This document shows positions 1 through 6,326 of a stretch of DNA of 13,757 bases, one piece after another. The notes under the pieces are model-generated. The model was not told where the DNA came from, made no database searches, and saw nothing but the letters and a program-made list of their open reading frames with translations. This DNA comes from an uncultured Collinsella sp. (GTDB taxonomy: Bacteria; Actinomycetota; Coriobacteriia; Coriobacteriales; Coriobacteriaceae): the NCBI GenBank assembly GCA_900544225.1, contig UQUD01000050.1:1-13757 (forward strand), given 5' to 3'. Within the stretch, counting starts at the first letter, position 1, and every line of letters begins with the position of its first letter. The position numbers and the translations under genes are program-made.

Positions 1-47
1 AAGCGGTCGGCGGGGCCATTGTGGCTCTTGACAGCGGATTGGGTCAT
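1..47 (-). CDS. Possible 5' end of a leftward gene, cut by window edge
   Basis: An ATG at 47 (reading left) opens a frame that stays open to the window edge, giving MTQSAVKSHNGPADR. The codons have strongly G/C-biased third positions (about 12 of 15), as in the real genes here. An in-frame ATG at 83 would add 12 residues, but those codons lack the bias. No clear Shine-Dalgarno sequence precedes either ATG. The start lies just beyond the uppP terminator, so this would be a separate transcription unit or one reached by read-through. Only 15 residues are visible, so no function can be assigned and the call itself is weak. Confidence 0.3.
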   Translation of the reverse strand, partial: MTQSAVKSHNGPADR

Positions 48-84
48 ATGAGCGAGCGGCGGCCAGGGCGAACAAATTGGCATG

Positions 85-126
85 AAAAGAGGGCGGCATA
101 GACCTTTTGGTCATGCCACCCCCTTT
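85..126 (-). terminator. Intrinsic terminator of uppP
   Basis: Read leftward, an A-tract and a G-rich arm (126 to 109) fold over an AAAA loop (108 to 105) onto a C-rich arm (104 to 86). The stem has one bulged base (100) and two G-U wobbles, and a short T-run follows. The wobbles become C-A mismatches on the other strand, so the hairpin is specific to leftward RNA. It starts 44 bases after the uppP stop codon. Confidence 0.8.
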
Positions 127-170
127 GAATGACAAGTTGTCGCTCTGGTCGCCGCGCAGCGTCAACCAAG

Positions 171-1145
171 TTACAGGCCGAGCATAGGCTCCAGGACAAA
201 GAAGTACGCGAGCACCACGATGCCCAGGATGATGCGATAGACGCCGAAGCACTTGAAGTCGTGACGGCGGACGAAGCCCATAAGCCACTTGATGGCAATG
301 AGCGACACCACAAAGGCGACGATGCAGCCCACGCCCAGGATGGCGATCTCGTTGGTGCCGAAAGTACCGCCCTTAATAAAGTACTTGACCAGCTTGAGCG
401 CGCTCGCGCCAAACATGACGGGAATGGCCAGGAAGAACGTAAACTTGGACGCCACCGAACGCGTGCAGCCCAAAAGCAGGCCGCCGATGATCGTGGAGCC
501 GGAGCGCGATGTGCCCGGAATCAGCGAAAGCACCTGGAAGCAACCGATACCCAGCGCGGTCTTCCAGCTCAGATCCTCGAGCGTAGTGATGGAGCCAAAG
601 TCCAAGCTATCGTCATCGTCTGCGGCGGCAGTCGCAGCGGGCGCGGCAAAATGCGCACCGGCGGGACGTCCGCCCGCCACCACAGCACGCGAACCAAACG
701 AACCGGCAAGAGCAGCCTGGTCGCGCTTGTTCGCGCGCCAGTTCTCGATCACGATAAACAGCACGCCGTACACAATGAGCGCCAACGCCACGACGGGAGC
801 ATTGTAGAAATGCTCCTCCATCCAGTCGTTAAGCGGCAGACCGATCGCCGCGGCGGGAATGCAGCCGAGCACAATCTTGCCCCATAGCACCCAGGTGTCG
901 CGACGGCCCTCCTTGCCCTTGCTGGGAGAAAACGGGTTGAGGTCGTAGAAGAACAAAACGCAGACGGCCAAAATGGCGCCAAGCTGAATCACGACCAGGA
1001 ACATATTCCAGAACGTCTCGCTCACGTTCATCTTGACGAACTCGTCCACCAAGATCATGTGACCGGTCGACGAAACAGGCAGCCATTCGGTGATGCCCTC
1101 GACCAGGCCCATGAAGGCAGATTTTAGAAGCTCAATGATATCCAA
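171..1145 (-). CDS. uppP: Undecaprenyl-diphosphatase (UppP/BacA)
   Basis: This integral membrane enzyme dephosphorylates undecaprenyl diphosphate to recycle the lipid carrier for peptidoglycan and other envelope polymers; the family was first known for bacitracin resistance. The 324-residue product has the family signatures: GLVEGITEWLPVSSTGH (residues 13-29), with the two glutamates E16 and E20, S26 and H29, and the PGTSRSG loop (210-216) with R214, plus many hydrophobic membrane segments. The start is a TTG at 1145 preceded by GAGGGGG at a normal distance; the open frame continues upstream to 1394 but would overlap the divergent stress-protein gene and lacks family similarity. Oddity: about 35-40 extra Ala/Gly/Asp-rich residues (roughly 143-186) in the loop before the second motif, making it longer than the usual 265-290 residues. 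It is transcribed alone, with a terminator at 85-126. Confidence 0.95.
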   Translation of the reverse strand: MDIIELLKSAFMGLVEGITEWLPVSSTGHMILVDEFVKMNVSETFWNMFLVVIQLGAILAVCVLFFYDLNPFSPSKGKEGRRDTWVLWGKIVLGCIPAAAIGLPLNDWMEEHFYNAPVVALALIVYGVLFIVIENWRANKRDQAALAGSFGSRAVVAGGRPAGAHFAAPAATAAADDDDSLDFGSITTLEDLSWKTALGIGCFQVLSLIPGTSRSGSTIIGGLLLGCTRSVASKFTFFLAIPVMFGASALKLVKYFIKGGTFGTNEIAILGVGCIVAFVVSLIAIKWLMGFVRRHDFKCFGVYRIILGIVVLAYFFVLEPMLGL

Positions 1146-1392
1146 AGGGACCCCCTCGTTAGACACCCGCCGATATTGTTCTGCGGACGGTGCGGGCGAT
1201 GTCCCATTATCAACCGTTGGCGGCGCGCCTGCGCCTACCCTTACCAAAAAACTCGCCCGTTCACAGAATTGCGAGCGGTCAAACCCAAATCCTTGGGTAT
1301 AACTGCAACAAGATAAAGTGTCCGGCGGCCACGCATCCGCGCCCGCCCGACGCACGAGCCCCGCGCCCGTGCGATAGACCAAGGAGGAAACC
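1146..1392. promoter_or_regulatory. Divergent promoter region, uppP / universal stress protein
   Basis: This 247-base gap must hold leftward signals for uppP and rightward signals for the stress-protein gene. On the + strand TATAAC (1298-1303) is a candidate -10, about 90 bases before the stress-protein start; no good -35 is visible. The inverted repeat ACCCAA-atcc-TTGGGT (1283-1298) abuts it and could be an operator. The stress-protein ribosome binding site is AAGGAGG at 1381-1387. No clear uppP promoter was recognised. Confidence 0.35.
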
Positions 1393-1830
1393 ATGAACGA
1401 GGGCTATACCAAGGTATTTGTTTCGCTCGACGGTACTGAGCAGCAGGATTTTGTGCTCGCACGCGCCATCAAGGTCGCCGCAAACAATGGCGCCAAGCTA
1501 ATCATCGGCCACGTCATCGATTCCACGGCGCTCGAGAGCGCCGGTTCCTATCCGGTCGATCTGGTCAACGGCCTAGAGGAGGCATTTAAGAACTCCATCG
1601 CCAAGCAGCTCGAAGAGGCCAAGGCCAATCCCGATATTCCCGAGGTCGAGGTCATGATTCGCGCCGGCCGTATTCGCGAGACGCTCAAGGACGAGATGCT
1701 CGACGTGGTCAAGCCCGACCTGGTACTCTGCGGCGCACGCGGCCTGTCCTCGATCAAGTACGCGCTCCTGGGTTCGATTTCGACGTTCCTGCTACGCAAC
1801 ACCGACTGCGACATTCTGGTCGTGAAGTAG
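1393..1830 (+). CDS. Universal stress protein, UspA family (ATP-binding type)
   Basis: A 145-residue single-domain universal stress protein, the usual length for the family. These are cytoplasmic, often dimeric, nucleotide-binding proteins linked to survival under starvation or stress. The N-terminal strand KVFVSLDGT (7-15) carries the aspartate at the expected nucleotide-contact position (D13). The C-terminal glycine motif fits G-x2-G-x9-G-S exactly (G114, G117, G127, S128), which marks the ATP-binding subgroup. The ATG at 1393 follows a strong AAGGAGG five bases upstream. The gene stands alone, divergent from uppP and convergent with the two-component genes; its 3' side holds a large nested hairpin (1844-1934) and a terminator (1975-2004). 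Partner and trigger cannot be inferred. Confidence 0.95.
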   Translation: MNEGYTKVFVSLDGTEQQDFVLARAIKVAANNGAKLIIGHVIDSTALESAGSYPVDLVNGLEEAFKNSIAKQLEEAKANPDIPEVEVMIRAGRIRETLKDEMLDVVKPDLVLCGARGLSSIKYALLGSISTFLLRNTDCDILVVK

Positions 1831-1843
1831 GTTCCTTCCCGCC

Positions 1844-1934
1844 GGCGCAAGGCCTGCGGGGTTATCACGCCGACGTCCTCGCCGCTTCGCGGCTGCGGGA
1901 TGTCGGCTTAGATAACCCCTCCCGGCCTTGCGCC
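1844..1934. repeat. Large nested inverted repeat in the 3' UTR of the stress-protein gene
   Basis: A 91-base element folds as one long hairpin: GGCGCAAGGCC (1844-1854) with GGCCTTGCGCC (1924-1934), 11 bp; GGGGTTATC (1858-1866) with GATAACCCC (1911-1919), 9 bp; GCCGACGTCC (1869-1878) with GGATGTCGGC (1898-1907), 10 bp with one wobble; and a tip GCCGC-TTC-GCGGC (1881-1893). It begins 13 bases after the stop codon and has no T-tail, so it is not itself a standard terminator. It could be a dispersed palindromic repeat, an mRNA-stabilising 3' structure, or the core of a small RNA. Confidence 0.85.
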
Positions 1935-1974
1935 TTCGTCACCGTACTTTAACGAGTTGGCTGATAAAAGATGG

Positions 1975-2004
1975 CGTGCCGCCCCGTTTGGGGCGGCACG
2001 TTTT
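1975..2004. terminator. Bidirectional intrinsic terminator between convergent genes
   Basis: A perfect 11-bp stem CGTGCCGCCCC (1975-1985) / GGGGCGGCACG (1990-2000) with a GTTT loop is followed on the + strand by TTTTGTTT. On the - strand it is followed by CCATCTTTT. It serves the stress-protein gene (stop 1830) and the convergent histidine kinase gene (ends 2031). Confidence 0.9.
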
Positions 2005-2030
2005 GTTTGGGCGGCCGTTTGCCGTGTGCG

Positions 2031-3074
2031 TTACTCAAAGTATTGGAACTTGTTCGTTGAAAAAGCGAATGTTACGACGAAGCCTTCGCCCGGCTCCGAT
2101 GCCGCGGTGACGTCGATGCCCATCTTGGAGCACAGGCGCGCCACCAGGTAGAGGCCGATGCCCGTTGCGCGCTTGGTGGTGCGGCCGTTGTCGCCGGTAA
2201 AGCCCTTCTCGAACACGCGCGGCAGGTCGGCCGCGCTCACGCCGCAGCCGTTGTCCGCGACGGTAAGCTCGATGCGCTCGCTCGCCAGGCCCCCGTCCAG
2301 CAACGCACCCGAAAACACGATCTTTGCGCCGTCCTCACGCGCATATTTAATGCTGTTCTGAATGAGCTGGCCCAGAATAAACTCGAGCCACTTCTCGTCG
2401 GTAAAGACCTCAAAGTCGAGGTTCTCGCACACCGGGGCCACGTACGCCGCGATGAGCTCGCGCGCGTTGGCCTTAATCGCGCCCGTCACCAGGGTCTTGA
2501 GATCCCAGCGGCGAATCAAGTAGTCGCGCTCCACGACTTCCGAGCGCGCGTAGTACAGCGCCTGGTCGATATAGCGCTCCACGCGAGCCAGCTCGCGACC
2601 CAGGTCATCCACACGCGACAGGTCGTCTTCGCTGCCATCCAGGTTTTCCAAAATCAGATGGGCCGCCGCCAGGGGCAGCTTGGCCTCGTGGACCCAGCTC
2701 TCGATATAGTCGCGATAGTCATCGGTCTGACGCCGGCCTTCGGCAACCTCGTCGCATGCCGCCTTGCCCACCCGGCGCAAGACCTCGTACTCGAGCTCGC
2801 CCTCGGCATAGGTCGGGCATTGCACCATCTCCTGCACCCATGCGGGACTCTCGAGCTCCTCTGCCGCGCGCTCCAACTGACGCAGAAAACGGCGACGACG
2901 AGCGTACTCGATCACGATGCCGAGCATGCCAAAGATAAAGGACACGCCAACCGCCACGACCACAATAGAAACGGGTGCGCCGGCGACCGTCAGCACAAAA
3001 CAGCTCAGCAGCACGCCGCACGTCCACACGGCGACGGGAAGCAGCGCATCTTTAAAGAACTTGCCAAACGACAT
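2031..3074 (-). CDS. Sensor histidine kinase, BceS/GraS-like intramembrane-sensing type
   Basis: A 347-residue membrane kinase. Two hydrophobic segments (about 11-31 and 35-56) are joined by only a few residues, so there is almost no extracellular sensor domain; this is the layout of intramembrane-sensing kinases, which usually read the state of a partner transporter. The phospho-acceptor motif is ESWVHEAKLPL with H129, close to the WVHxxKxP box of BceS-type kinases. The ATP-binding domain shows the N box (QLIQNSIKYA, N240), the G1 box (DNGCG, 274-278), a phenylalanine box (VFEKGF, 287-292) and the G2 box (TGIGLYL, 304-310). The ATG at 3074 follows AGGGG and lies 9 bases after the regulator's stop codon, so the pair is one operon. 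No ABC transporter lies beside it, unlike many Bce modules. Confidence 0.92.
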   Translation of the reverse strand: MSFGKFFKDALLPVAVWTCGVLLSCFVLTVAGAPVSIVVVAVGVSFIFGMLGIVIEYARRRRFLRQLERAAEELESPAWVQEMVQCPTYAEGELEYEVLRRVGKAACDEVAEGRRQTDDYRDYIESWVHEAKLPLAAAHLILENLDGSEDDLSRVDDLGRELARVERYIDQALYYARSEVVERDYLIRRWDLKTLVTGAIKANARELIAAYVAPVCENLDFEVFTDEKWLEFILGQLIQNSIKYAREDGAKIVFSGALLDGGLASERIELTVADNGCGVSAADLPRVFEKGFTGDNGRTTKRATGIGLYLVARLCSKMGIDVTAASEPGEGFVVTFAFSTNKFQYFE

Positions 3075-3083
3075 AGCCGGCCC

Positions 3084-3755
3084 CTAGACCGAATAGCCTT
3101 GGCCGCGATGCGTGGTCAAATACCCCTTGATGCCGATTTTTTCGAGCGTGGTGCGCAGACGGTTGATGTTGACGGTAAGCGTATTGTCGTCCACAAAGGC
3201 GTCGGAGTCCCACAGGTCCTGCATGATGGCCGAACGCGAAACGATCTTGCCCGCGCGGCTCAGAAGCAGCGAGAGGATACGCAGCTCGTTTTTGGTGAGC
3301 TCGGTACTGGTGCCGGTTAGCGTGTTGGTGACCATGGAGCGTGCAAGGTCGAGCTCCAGTCCCTTGTGTACGAGCGTGCTGCGCTCGCCCGCCGCCGCGG
3401 TGCGACGCAGCAAGGCATTGATGCGCGCCACGAGCACACGGGCGCTATAGGGCTTGGGAACAAAGTCGTCCGCGCCGAGCGTCATGGCCATGACTTCGTC
3501 GATCTCGGTCGTGCGCGACGTGAGAACGATGATGGGGACCTCGGATTCGCGACGGACCTCATGGCAGATGTGCTGGCCGTCTTTGACAGGGAGCGTGAGA
3601 TCGAGCAGCACCAGGTCGGGCGCGGCGGCGAGAATATCGCGCGAGACATGCTCAAACGATTCGCAGGCCTCGATTTCAAACCCGGCGCGGGCAAGGATGT
3701 CGACAAGCTCACGACGAATGGGCTCGTCGTCCTCAACGACATAAATCAGCGCCAT
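3084..3755 (-). CDS. Response regulator, OmpR/PhoB family (BceR-like)
   Basis: A 223-residue two-domain DNA-binding regulator, paired with the adjacent kinase. The receiver domain (1-118) has the acidic pair D9/D10, phospho-acceptor D52 (DLTLPVKDG), T79 and K101 (KPYSARVL). The C-terminal winged helix (about 127-223) ends with FVDDNTLTVNINRLR (188-201) and HRGQGYSV, features typical of BceR-type regulators. I place the start at the ATG at 3755, preceded by GGGAGG; an in-frame ATG at 3767 has no ribosome binding site. It is first in the operon, with the kinase 9 bases downstream. The output genes are not visible; in well-studied relatives they are transporters or envelope-modification genes for peptide antibiotics. 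Confidence 0.93.
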   Translation of the reverse strand: MALIYVVEDDEPIRRELVDILARAGFEIEACESFEHVSRDILAAAPDLVLLDLTLPVKDGQHICHEVRRESEVPIIVLTSRTTEIDEVMAMTLGADDFVPKPYSARVLVARINALLRRTAAAGERSTLVHKGLELDLARSMVTNTLTGTSTELTKNELRILSLLLSRAGKIVSRSAIMQDLWDSDAFVDDNTLTVNINRLRTTLEKIGIKGYLTTHRGQGYSV

Positions 3756-3798
3756 GTGTCCTCCCATTTCGCGTAACTTGCACCTTCCACACCATTAT

Positions 3799-3832
3799 GC
3801 CCACGGCGTCGCAGCGATACGACCCCGTGGGC
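3799..3832. promoter_or_regulatory. Inverted repeat upstream of the response regulator gene
   Basis: GCCCACGG (3799-3806) pairs with CCGTGGGC (3825-3832), and inside it GTCG (3808-3811) pairs with CGAC (3820-3823) around an 8-base centre. It lies 44 bases before the regulator's start codon, between it and the terminator of the aminotransferase operon. It has no T-tail, so an operator or 5'-leader hairpin is more likely than a terminator. Binding by this regulator is only a possibility. Confidence 0.45.
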
Positions 3833-3866
3833 ACCTAAATGACAAAAGTGTTCGGTAGCCTTGAGA

Positions 3867-3902
3867 GAAAATAGGGGCCTCGGTCCTAAACCGATCGGCC
3901 CC
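3867..3902 (-). terminator. Intrinsic terminator of the aminotransferase operon
   Basis: Reading left, GGGGCC (3902-3897), a two-base bulge and TCGGT (3894-3890) fold over a 5-base loop onto ACCGA (3884-3880) and GGCCCC (3879-3874). TATTTTCTC follows. It lies about 20 bases beyond the aminotransferase stop codon and separates that operon from the two-component operon read in the same direction. Confidence 0.85.
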
Positions 3903-3922
3903 ATCACTTCGATCTCGAGCCT

Positions 3923-5053
3923 CTACTCGAGCGTACGCATGTACGCAGAAATGGCATCCAGGCCCTTCTGCAGGTCGTCGGTGTTATCGGAGTATGCATA
4001 GCCGATGCGCATGCTCTTGGGCTCCTCGAAGCAATCGCCCGGGGTGACGAGTGCGCCGGACTTCTTAATCATGTCGATGCAGAACGTCCTGGAGTCGATG
4101 TCGTAGTCGTAATACACGAGCGCGGTGGTACCCGCCTCGGGCTTGACGAACGACAGGTGCGGCTCGCTCTCGACCCATTTCTCCAGAACAGCAAGGTTCT
4201 GACGGACGATGCGACGGCTGCGCTCAAGGATCACGGAAGCGTTGCCCAGAATCAGCTCCGCCACCGTCTCGCTGAATATGCCGGCGGAAATCAGGTTGTA
4301 GTCGCGATGCGAGAGCAGCGCGCGGCGAAGTTCCGGGCTCTTGGTGACCGCCCAGCCCAGACGCAGGCCGGCGAACGACCAGACCTTGGACATGGATGCG
4401 GTGACGACGGCCTTGTCGTACAGGTCGATCACGGACTCGCAGTACTCATCCGTCTGAGTAAGCAGACGGTAGACCTCGTCGCAGAGCACCCACGCGTCGT
4501 GTTTGCGCGCAACCTCGACAATCGCCTTGAGCGTATCGGTGTCGAGCAGGGCGCCCGTGGGGTTGTCCGGGTTATTGATGCAGATGAGCTTGGTATCGTC
4601 GGTCACCAGGGCATCAAGCGCGTCAACGTCGACGTGGTAGCCGTTCTTACGATCGAGCTGAAGGATATCGACCTTCGCACCGCACATCTCGGGAATCGAG
4701 TAAAGCTGCTGGTAGGTGGGCTTGACGGAGACTACGTGATCGCCCGGTTCGACAAGCGTGGAAATAACCAGGGAGTTGGCACCGGTCGCGCCGTGCGTGG
4801 GCACGATATGCCCGTGCTCGACCGTCTTATAGAGACGCGCGACCCCCTCGAGGAAGCCGGGCTGCCCCTCGATGTCTCCGTAGGTGAATCGGCGCGAGCA
4901 CAGGCTATCGAGCCACGCCTTCTTGTCGGTGTTCGTAAGCTCGAACAGCTGGTCGAGCGTGAGGGAGTAGACGCACGTCTCCGCAACGTTGTAGGTGCAC
5001 TTGGTCTCCCACTCGTTCATCCACTGCTCGACGGCAAAATCCTTGATCTGCAT
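3923..5053 (-). CDS. PLP-dependent aminotransferase, class I/II (fold type I)
   Basis: A 376-residue cytoplasmic PLP enzyme of the aspartate aminotransferase fold. Visible landmarks: NNPDNPTG (160-167) with the PLP-contacting N164, CDEVYR (191-196) with D192 and Y195, the Schiff-base lysine K223 in TASMSKVWSFAGLRLGW (218-234), and a C-terminal arginine in MRIGYAY (348-354) that in relatives binds the substrate carboxylate. The N-terminus (WMNEWETKCTYNVAETCVYSL, 11-31) marks a particular subfamily, often annotated only as aminotransferase; I recall capreomycidine-synthase-like proteins as relatives, but not securely. The ATG at 5053 is preceded by AAGGAAA. It is the second gene after the cyclodeaminase-family gene, with a 24-base gap, and a terminator follows. 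Substrate is unknown; the neighbour suggests an amino or diamino acid whose keto form cyclises to an imine. Confidence 0.9.
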   Translation of the reverse strand: MQIKDFAVEQWMNEWETKCTYNVAETCVYSLTLDQLFELTNTDKKAWLDSLCSRRFTYGDIEGQPGFLEGVARLYKTVEHGHIVPTHGATGANSLVISTLVEPGDHVVSVKPTYQQLYSIPEMCGAKVDILQLDRKNGYHVDVDALDALVTDDTKLICINNPDNPTGALLDTDTLKAIVEVARKHDAWVLCDEVYRLLTQTDEYCESVIDLYDKAVVTASMSKVWSFAGLRLGWAVTKSPELRRALLSHRDYNLISAGIFSETVAELILGNASVILERSRRIVRQNLAVLEKWVESEPHLSFVKPEAGTTALVYYDYDIDSRTFCIDMIKKSGALVTPGDCFEEPKSMRIGYAYSDNTDDLQKGLDAISAYMRTLE

Positions 5054-5077
5054 TGTCGTTTCCTTTCCTTGACTTTC

Positions 5078-6109
5078 TTACAGCTCCACCACGGTACCCA
5101 GCCCCGCCTCGACGGCGCGGTCGTAGGCGATTTTCGATGCCGAAAGGTCCTGAACGGCGATGCCCGACGTATCGAACACCGTCACCTGCTCGTCATCCGA
5201 ACGCCCCTTAGCCGTGCCGGCGATGACTTCGCCGAGCTCCGCTTTGATGTCCTCGGGCGTGATGGCGCCCTCGGCAACCGGAATCTCCAGTTCACCGGAC
5301 GCGACCGATTGCTCGCGGTCGTCGACGTAAACAGCGGCGCGGGCGACAAGCGCCGAGGCGAGCTCCTGCTTGCCGGGCATGTCGGCACCGACGCAGGAGA
5401 TATGCGTACCGGGGCGCACCCATGCATCGGGGATGATGGGCTTGGTCGCCGGCGTGATCGTCACGATGATGTCGGCCTCTGCCGCGGCACCTTGGCCGTC
5501 GGCCGTCGCCTCGATGGAATAGGTGGATGCCTCGCGAGCATGCTCGCAGGCGCCCAAGATATGGGCGACCTCGTCACGCATGCGCTCGACGCGGGCCTCG
5601 GGCGCGGCATCGGAAACCGGCTCCCACACCTTGACCTCGCTCACTTTGGGACAGGCGGCGAGCACGCCCGCCACCATATAGGTGCTCATATGGCCGGCAC
5701 CCGCAACAAGCAGTTTGGACGCATCCTCCCGAGCCAGCCACTTGGCACCGAGCGCAGCGGCGGCACCGGTTCGAAGCCCAGTGACAGCGGAGGCATTAAG
5801 CAGCGCCAGCGGCTCGCCCGTCGCGTTGTCGCACAGCAGCGTGGTGCCAAAGATCTCGGGCAGCCCCTTTTTGGGATTCTGAGAGAACCAAGCAGTGAGT
5901 TTGAGGCCGAAGAGACCGCTTCCCGCCAACTCGCCCGAGCGGATATCCATATCGGCCACGCCGGGTTCGAACTGCTCATATACCATCGGCCACGCAACAC
6001 CCTTGCCCGTTGCCTTCTGGCGATATGCCTCCTCCACAGCAGCGATTGCATCCTCGATTGTCAGCACCTTGGAAACTTCCTCGGCCGATAGCACCACCAT
6101 CTGCCCCAT
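5078..6109 (-). CDS. Ornithine cyclodeaminase / mu-crystallin family oxidoreductase
   Basis: A 343-residue NAD(P)-binding protein of the family that includes ornithine cyclodeaminase, alanine dehydrogenase and ketimine (pipeline of cyclic imine) reductases. Signatures: substrate-side lysine K70 (FGLKLTAW), TGLRTGAAAALGAKWLA (110-126) with R113, the dinucleotide-binding turn VAGAGH (135-140), and SCVGADMPGKQEL (238-250) with D243, the position used catalytically in ornithine cyclodeaminase. Length is normal for the family. Two ATGs stand in tandem at 6112 and 6109; the second is better spaced from AAGGAG (6120-6115). It heads a leftward operon with the aminotransferase and is divergent from the PucR regulator across a 217-base AT-rich gap. 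True reaction cannot be told from sequence: ornithine to proline, or reduction of a cyclic ketimine, both fit. Confidence 0.9.
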   Translation of the reverse strand: MGQMVVLSAEEVSKVLTIEDAIAAVEEAYRQKATGKGVAWPMVYEQFEPGVADMDIRSGELAGSGLFGLKLTAWFSQNPKKGLPEIFGTTLLCDNATGEPLALLNASAVTGLRTGAAAALGAKWLAREDASKLLVAGAGHMSTYMVAGVLAACPKVSEVKVWEPVSDAAPEARVERMRDEVAHILGACEHAREASTYSIEATADGQGAAAEADIIVTITPATKPIIPDAWVRPGTHISCVGADMPGKQELASALVARAAVYVDDREQSVASGELEIPVAEGAITPEDIKAELGEVIAGTAKGRSDDEQVTVFDTSGIAVQDLSASKIAYDRAVEAGLGTVVEL

Positions 6110-6326
6110 CATCGCTCCTTTCAGCGAAAGCTATACGTTGCTTCACTGTACGGTTTAGTAATGATGCCGCCAAGGATTATTTCTTGTTGGAATCTACAAC
6201 GATTCTCGATCTGATTTTTCGTTCTATCAGCTGATATTTGAACTATTTCTCGCATGAAAGGCATACGGATGTGCGATTATCCTATTTATACCTGTACTTA
6301 TTGTAGTGATTTACAAGGTGATGTTG
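6110..6326. promoter_or_regulatory. AT-rich divergent promoter region with palindromic operator candidate
   Basis: The gap between the cyclodeaminase-family gene and the PucR regulator is visibly more AT-rich than flanking DNA, most of all at 6160-6326, as expected for back-to-back promoters. It contains the perfect 12-bp palindrome TATCAGCTGATA (6225-6236), flanked by GTTC (6221-6224) and GAAC (6240-6243), which are also complementary. A second, weaker dyad is GTTG-gaatcta-CAAC near 6186-6200. Several -10-like A/T hexamers occur on both strands, but I cannot name one promoter with confidence. The regulator probably binds here, by analogy with divergent PucR arrangements. Confidence 0.5.

Noticed and set aside
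1..114. Leftward open frame beginning MTKRSMPP at 114 with a purine-rich sequence just upstream
   Set aside because: The apparent ribosome binding site and first codons are the arms of the uppP terminator hairpin (85-126), and third-position G/C bias is weak in that frame.
1146..1394. N-terminal extension of UppP by 83 residues
   Set aside because: It overlaps the divergent stress-protein start, has no family similarity, and the TTG at 1145 has a strong ribosome binding site and the expected family N-terminus.
4157..6091. Very long (644-codon) rightward open frame
   Set aside because: It is antisense to the aminotransferase and cyclodeaminase-family genes, both with clear motifs; its protein has no recognisable domain. 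Such antisense frames are common in GC-rich DNA.
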